From: Bacteroidota bacterium
Lineage (GTDB): Bacteria > Bacteroidota > Ignavibacteria > UBA10030 > SZUA-254
Length of the DNA stretch: 9,666 nucleotides
Direction of reading: 5' to 3'
Assembly: GCA_004322375.1 (NCBI GenBank)
Contig: SCUC01000041.1
Span: 1-9,666, forward strand
Below are positions 6,580 through 9,666 of the stretch, piece after piece. Position 1 is the stretch's first letter; each line of letters starts with the position of its first letter. The notes beneath the pieces were generated by a model. The model made no database searches. It was given only the letters and a program-made list of their open reading frames with translations, and was not told the origin of the DNA. A program made the position numbers and the translations under genes.

Positions 6580-6659
6580 AATCCGCCGCGGCGGATTGAA
6601 TTTCGGACTTTGCATCTTGTAAAAGATGCTCTGCGTAAGTGGCGTGAATACGAATTCAC
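6580..6659. repeat. Cluster of three palindromes
   Basis: An 18-bp perfect palindrome AATCCGCCGCGGCGGATT lies at 6580-6597. Then GCATCTT (6612-6618) pairs with AAGATGC (6623-6629) around GTAA, and GTGAAT (6644-6649) pairs with ATTCAC (6654-6659) around ACGA. No T-run follows any of them. They could be remnants of repeat elements or protein-binding sites. Confidence 0.6.
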
Positions 6660-6683
6660 ACGTTTCGAGTAAAAATTTTGTCA

Positions 6684-6798
6684 GCAGGGGTTGTCTCAAA
6701 AGCCCGGTTATAGTGTAGTCGCAGACTTTATGTCTGCGGTTTTGAGTTGGAAACGCAACTTGAAGGTTACGCCTACAATCTTTTGAGACAGCCCCTGC
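6684..6798. mobile_element. MITE-like palindromic element with 19-bp terminal inverted repeats
   Basis: The left end (6684-6702, GCAGGGGTTGTCTCAAAAG) and right end (6780-6798) are inverted repeats with a single difference, which would be a G-U pair in RNA. Inside, TGTAG (6714-6718) pairs with CTACA (6773-6777). That encloses two hairpins: CGCAGAC/GTCTGCG (6720-6738, loop TTTAT, perfect) and CGCAAC/GTTACG (6754-6771, one mismatch). There is no reading frame and no transposase, so if mobile it depends on another element. The only matching flank is CA on both sides, too short to prove a target duplication. Confidence 0.7.
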
Positions 6799-6863
6799 CA
6801 AACCTTATGTATAGGGTAACATCAGTAATTCTGTTTCAATCTACTTTTTATGAAAGATAGCCC

Positions 6864-8165
6864 ATGAGAAAATTAACCGATAGAGTCGCGGCGATTATTT
6901 TAGGAGGAGGCAGGGGAACACGATTGTCGCCGCTAACCGATTACCGTGCGAAACCGGCTCTGCCGCTTGCAGGGAAATATCGCTTAATTGATATTCCTGT
7001 CAGCAATTGCATCAACTCCGATGTGCATAAAATTTTTGTGCTGACGCAATTCAATTCCGCTTCGCTGAACCAGCATATCTCTGCCACCTACCGGTTTTCT
7101 CCTTTCTCAAAAGGCTTTGTCTATGTTCTTGCTGCTTCTCAATCGTTGGCAAATCCCGAATGGTTTCAGGGCACAGCCGATGCCGTTCGCAAGTCGCGTC
7201 CTGCCATTGATCCCTGGAAAGTTGATGATTATTTGATTCTTTCCGGCGACCATCTGTACAGAATGGATTACCGTCTCTTTCTCCAGCATCATAAAGATAC
7301 GAATGCCGACATCACGATTTCAGTAATTCCGGTGAATGAGCATTTTGCTCCGGGTTTCGGACTGATGAAAATTGACGGGAGAGGGAAAGTGATTGATTTC
7401 AAAGAAAAACCGTCGGGCGATGCGCTTCACGGAATGAGAGTGGATACAACTGCGCTTGGATTGAATTCGTATGAGGCGAACCTCGCTCCCTATATCGCTT
7501 CAATGGGAATTTATTTGTTTAAACGGGACGTGCTGTTTAATCTTCTCGATAGGGAGCCATTCTTCAACGATTTTGGAAAAGATATTATTCCTGCAGCTAT
7601 TAAAGAGCTAAACGTTCAAGCGTACTTATTCAAAGGATACTGGGAAGATATTGGAACAATTCCGGGATTTTACAATGCAAATCTGAAATTAGTAAAACAG
7701 CCCAATCCTGAGTTCAGCTTTTTCGATGTTGAGTTTCCCATTTATACGCGACCCCGATTTCTTCCTCCCAGCAAAATATTAAAAAGCGATATTACCGATA
7801 CAATGGTGTGCGATGGCTGCATAATTAAAAGTGCGCGATGCCTTAACTCGGTTATCGGCATCAGGTCGAGATTGGATGAGGGAACGGTTCTTGAAAACAC
7901 GCTGCTTATGGGATTGGATTTCTACCAATCGAATGAAGAACGCGAGGAAGACTTACGGGCAGGGCGAACTCCCATGGGGATAGGCGAAGGAACGTTCATC
8001 CGTAACGCAATTATTGATAAAAACGCGCGTATCGGTAAAAATGTCAAGATTATGAACAAGGATAATCTTGATGAATTTACCGATGAGAAAAATCGCTATG
8101 TGATTCGCTCAGGCATAACGATTGTGATGAAAGATGCGGTGCTTCCCGATGGCACGGAGATATAA
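6864..8165 (+). CDS. glgC: Glucose-1-phosphate adenylyltransferase (ADP-glucose pyrophosphorylase)
   Basis: A 433-residue enzyme making ADP-glucose from ATP and glucose-1-phosphate, the committed step of bacterial glycogen synthesis, in the cytoplasm, typically as a tetramer. The nucleotidyltransferase domain shows GGGRGTRLSPLT (14-25) and KPALPLAGKYRLIDIPVSNC (30-49). It also has GTADAVR (103-109), SGDHLYRMDY with the catalytic aspartate D129, FKEKP with the sugar-phosphate lysine K182, then a SMGIYLF strand, DFGKDIIP and WEDIGTI. The C-terminal part starts around YTRPRFLPPSK and has the hexapeptide repeats of a left-handed beta-helix (NAIIDKNARIGKNVKI). Length and the KYRLIDIPVSNC segment resemble the cyanobacterial/plant type rather than E. 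coli GlgC. The start ATG 6864 follows a weak purine stretch (GAAAGAT). glgA begins five bases after the stop, so the two form an operon. Confidence 0.97.
   Translation: MRKLTDRVAAIILGGGRGTRLSPLTDYRAKPALPLAGKYRLIDIPVSNCINSDVHKIFVLTQFNSASLNQHISATYRFSPFSKGFVYVLAASQSLANPEWFQGTADAVRKSRPAIDPWKVDDYLILSGDHLYRMDYRLFLQHHKDTNADITISVIPVNEHFAPGFGLMKIDGRGKVIDFKEKPSGDALHGMRVDTTALGLNSYEANLAPYIASMGIYLFKRDVLFNLLDREPFFNDFGKDIIPAAIKELNVQAYLFKGYWEDIGTIPGFYNANLKLVKQPNPEFSFFDVEFPIYTRPRFLPPSKILKSDITDTMVCDGCIIKSARCLNSVIGIRSRLDEGTVLENTLLMGLDFYQSNEEREEDLRAGRTPMGIGEGTFIRNAIIDKNARIGKNVKIMNKDNLDEFTDEKNRYVIRSGITIVMKDAVLPDGTEI
8156..8160 (+). promoter_or_regulatory. Ribosome binding site of glgA inside the end of glgC
   Basis: GGAGA lies in the last codons of glgC, with the ATG of glgA at 8171, about 11 bases after GGAG. 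It supports the start chosen for glgA and translational linkage of the pair. It is the clearest Shine-Dalgarno in the window. Confidence 0.65.
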
Positions 8166-8170
8166 ACGGT

Positions 8171-9666
8171 ATGCCTGAACCACGACACGTTATTATGGTC
8201 GCCTCGGAGAATGCGTCACTGCGAGGAGGAAAAGTTGGGGGAGTAGGGGATGTTGTTCATGACCTTCCCAATGCGCTTGCCGCGTTGGGATGGAAATGTA
8301 CTGTCATTATTCCTTCGTATGGATTTCTTCATCATCAAAATCCGGCATCATTAATGGGGAGGATTCATTTTCCGTTTCGTAATCATTGGCATGAAGCAGA
8401 ATTTTGGGAAGTGAGCTTGCAAAAGTCATATGAATTAGTTCGTAACATTGTTGTCCATCATCCGTGGATAATCGGCGAGCCGATTTATTTTAATGACCCA
8501 TCCGACCAGCCGTTTGCGCGCGACGCTTCCAAGTATGCGCTGTTTTGTTCTGCTGTCGGACAATTTCTTCGCCTGCCGGGTACGGAAGGTGTGCTTCACC
8601 TTCACGACTGGCACGCGGCTACATTGCTGCTCTTGAGAGACCTCCATCCTGAATTTTCTCATCTCAACAATTTCAAAACGATTTTTACTGTTCACAATCT
8701 TGGCATTCAAGGGACGAGACCGATGCGTAATCATGATTCTTCTCTTGAGGCATGGTTCCCGGAACTGTTCCATTATACCGATTGGGTCTATCACTGGAAA
8801 GACCCGCGCTACGATTCGTGGTTTTACACTCCCATGCTTGCGGGCATCCGGTTTTCGTACAAGGTCAACACTGTTTCCGAAACATACGCCGATGAAATTC
8901 TCCACTCCAGCAACCATGCGAACGGCTACTTTGGCGGAGAAGGGCTGGAACCATTGTTACAGCAAGCCAAAATGGAGGGGAGGCTCTCCGGTATTCTTAA
9001 CGGCTTCAGCTATTCTCCTGTTTCTGTTTCACCAACTCCAATCCCGGAACTGCTCAACCTTATTATGAACGAAGTGCAGAATCATCAAGTACAGATTGGC
9101 GGTTTAACGCTTGATGATAGCATACGAAAGCTGCAATGGCTTCGAGAGAAGAATATCAATCTCCTCATGACAAGCGTAACCCGCGTTGTTGAACAAAAAG
9201 TTCGATTGTTATGCGAGAAGGATGAATATGGACAGGTTTCACTTGATTCCATCGCGGCAACATTAAACGATTCAAACGGCTTATATATATTATTAGGAAC
9301 GGGCACCCCTGACTACGAATGGTATTTAAGCGAAGCCTCCCGGTATCATGAACGATTCGTTTTCGTCAGAGGGTATTCGGAAATAATAGCAAAAGCGCTC
9401 TATGCAAGCGGGACAATGTTTCTCATGCCTAGCCTGTACGAACCCTGCGGCATCAGCCAGATGCATGCGATGAGCAACGGACAGCCCTGCGTTGTCCATG
9501 GCGTAGGAGGATTGAAAGACACTGTCTGGCACGACGTGAACGGCTTTGTTTTTGAAGGGTGGACGATGAAAGAAAAAGTGCATAACTTTGGCGGAACAGT
9601 GCGTCATGCAGTCGAGGTCGCGATGCTCCAGGAGGAGAAATGGAATGCCATCAAGGAAGCCGCCCG
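8171..9666 (+). CDS. glgA: Glycogen synthase, GT5 family (3' end outside window)
   Basis: The frame is open from ATG 8171 to the window end, about 498 residues, probably lacking only the last few tens. The enzyme transfers glucose from ADP-glucose to the growing glycogen chain. The retaining GT-B pattern is clear: KVGGVGDVVHDLP with K21, LHLHDWHAA (142-150), TVHNLGIQG with H175, NTVSETYADEI, and VTRVVEQK with R338 and K343. PSLYEPCGISQMHAM has E424, then VVHGVGGLKDTV. These five residues correspond to the known active-site residues of E. coli GlgA (K15, H161, R300, K305, E377). The linker is unusual: after ILNG (275-278) the usual NGID...WNP segment is replaced by FSYSPVSVSPTP and a divergent stretch up to residue 330. 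The start codon lies five bases after glgC, with GGAGA upstream. Activity is likely, but donor or acceptor preference could differ from standard GlgA. Confidence 0.9.
   Translation, partial: MPEPRHVIMVASENASLRGGKVGGVGDVVHDLPNALAALGWKCTVIIPSYGFLHHQNPASLMGRIHFPFRNHWHEAEFWEVSLQKSYELVRNIVVHHPWIIGEPIYFNDPSDQPFARDASKYALFCSAVGQFLRLPGTEGVLHLHDWHAATLLLLRDLHPEFSHLNNFKTIFTVHNLGIQGTRPMRNHDSSLEAWFPELFHYTDWVYHWKDPRYDSWFYTPMLAGIRFSYKVNTVSETYADEILHSSNHANGYFGGEGLEPLLQQAKMEGRLSGILNGFSYSPVSVSPTPIPELLNLIMNEVQNHQVQIGGLTLDDSIRKLQWLREKNINLLMTSVTRVVEQKVRLLCEKDEYGQVSLDSIAATLNDSNGLYILLGTGTPDYEWYLSEASRYHERFVFVRGYSEIIAKALYASGTMFLMPSLYEPCGISQMHAMSNGQPCVVHGVGGLKDTVWHDVNGFVFEGWTMKEKVHNFGGTVRHAVEVAMLQEEKWNAIKEAA

Larger units (their letters stand above)
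6184..6863. other. Repeat island between the ATP-grasp gene and glgC
   Basis: About 680 bp without a credible gene, almost entirely repeats: copy B of the dispersed repeat (6222-6444), a partial further copy (6445-6504) and its flanking direct repeat, three adjacent palindromes (6580-6659), and a 115-bp element with inverted ends (6684-6798). The reading frames open here fall inside the repeats and have no protein-like features. The glgC promoter should lie in the last 65 bp or within the MITE-like element; I see no confident consensus. Confidence 0.75.

Noticed and set aside
6463..6672. Second overlapping open frame in the repeat island
   Set aside because: It crosses repeat borders and palindromes and has no ribosome binding site or protein-like composition.
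6684..6798. tRNA-like cloverleaf
   Set aside because: The fold is superficially similar, but there is no T-loop GTTCGA motif, no anticodon arm of the right size and no acceptor CCA context; the 19-bp inverted ends fit a palindromic repeat.
8435..8917. Minus-strand open frame of 160 codons
   Set aside because: It lies antisense inside glgA, whose own frame carries all the GT5 motifs.

Overview
The window looks like a chromosome segment from the Bacteroidota/Chlorobiota side of the FCB group, most likely an Ignavibacteria-like lineage. Three points suggest this. Three predicted secreted proteins end in the tail that starts YPNPFNP and closes in a short basic/hydrophobic stretch, the type IX secretion (Por) C-terminal sorting domain. 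A small anchored protein ends in PPGRP. The GlgC is of the cyanobacterial/plant-like type. The lineage is inferred from protein style, not from a marker gene.

Layout, all genes on the + strand. (1) Positions 3-1639: the 3' part of a large secreted type IX cargo, its stop codon overlapping the start of a small signal-peptide/one-TM protein, then a rho-independent terminator. (2) 1640-2441: about 800 bp of non-coding DNA with a 226-bp dispersed repeat and a row of short GC-rich hairpins. (3) 2442-3681: an unrecognised secreted type IX cargo with its own terminator. (4) 3682-5190: a leader containing a second terminator hairpin, then a secreted beta-propeller (six BNR/Ycf48-like repeats) with a sorting tail. 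(5) 5260-6183: an ATP-grasp enzyme of unknown substrate. (6) 6184-6863: a repeat island with the second copy of the dispersed repeat, a partial third copy, a run of palindromes and a 115-bp MITE-like element with 19-bp inverted ends. (7) 6864-9666: glgC and glgA in tight tandem, glgA cut by the window end.

How the parts work together: glgC makes ADP-glucose and glgA polymerises it into glycogen, a clear two-gene operon. The secreted proteins are independent cell-surface cargo. The ATP-grasp gene sits before glgCA but is separated from it by 680 bp of repeats, so a link to glycogen is only a guess. The most unusual content is the two repeat-rich gaps. They share a roughly 90% identical, same-orientation element about 4.5 kb apart, bracketing the two complete cargo genes and the ATP-grasp gene. 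I found no complete new defence system, no CRISPR array, no transposase, and no tRNA or rRNA.
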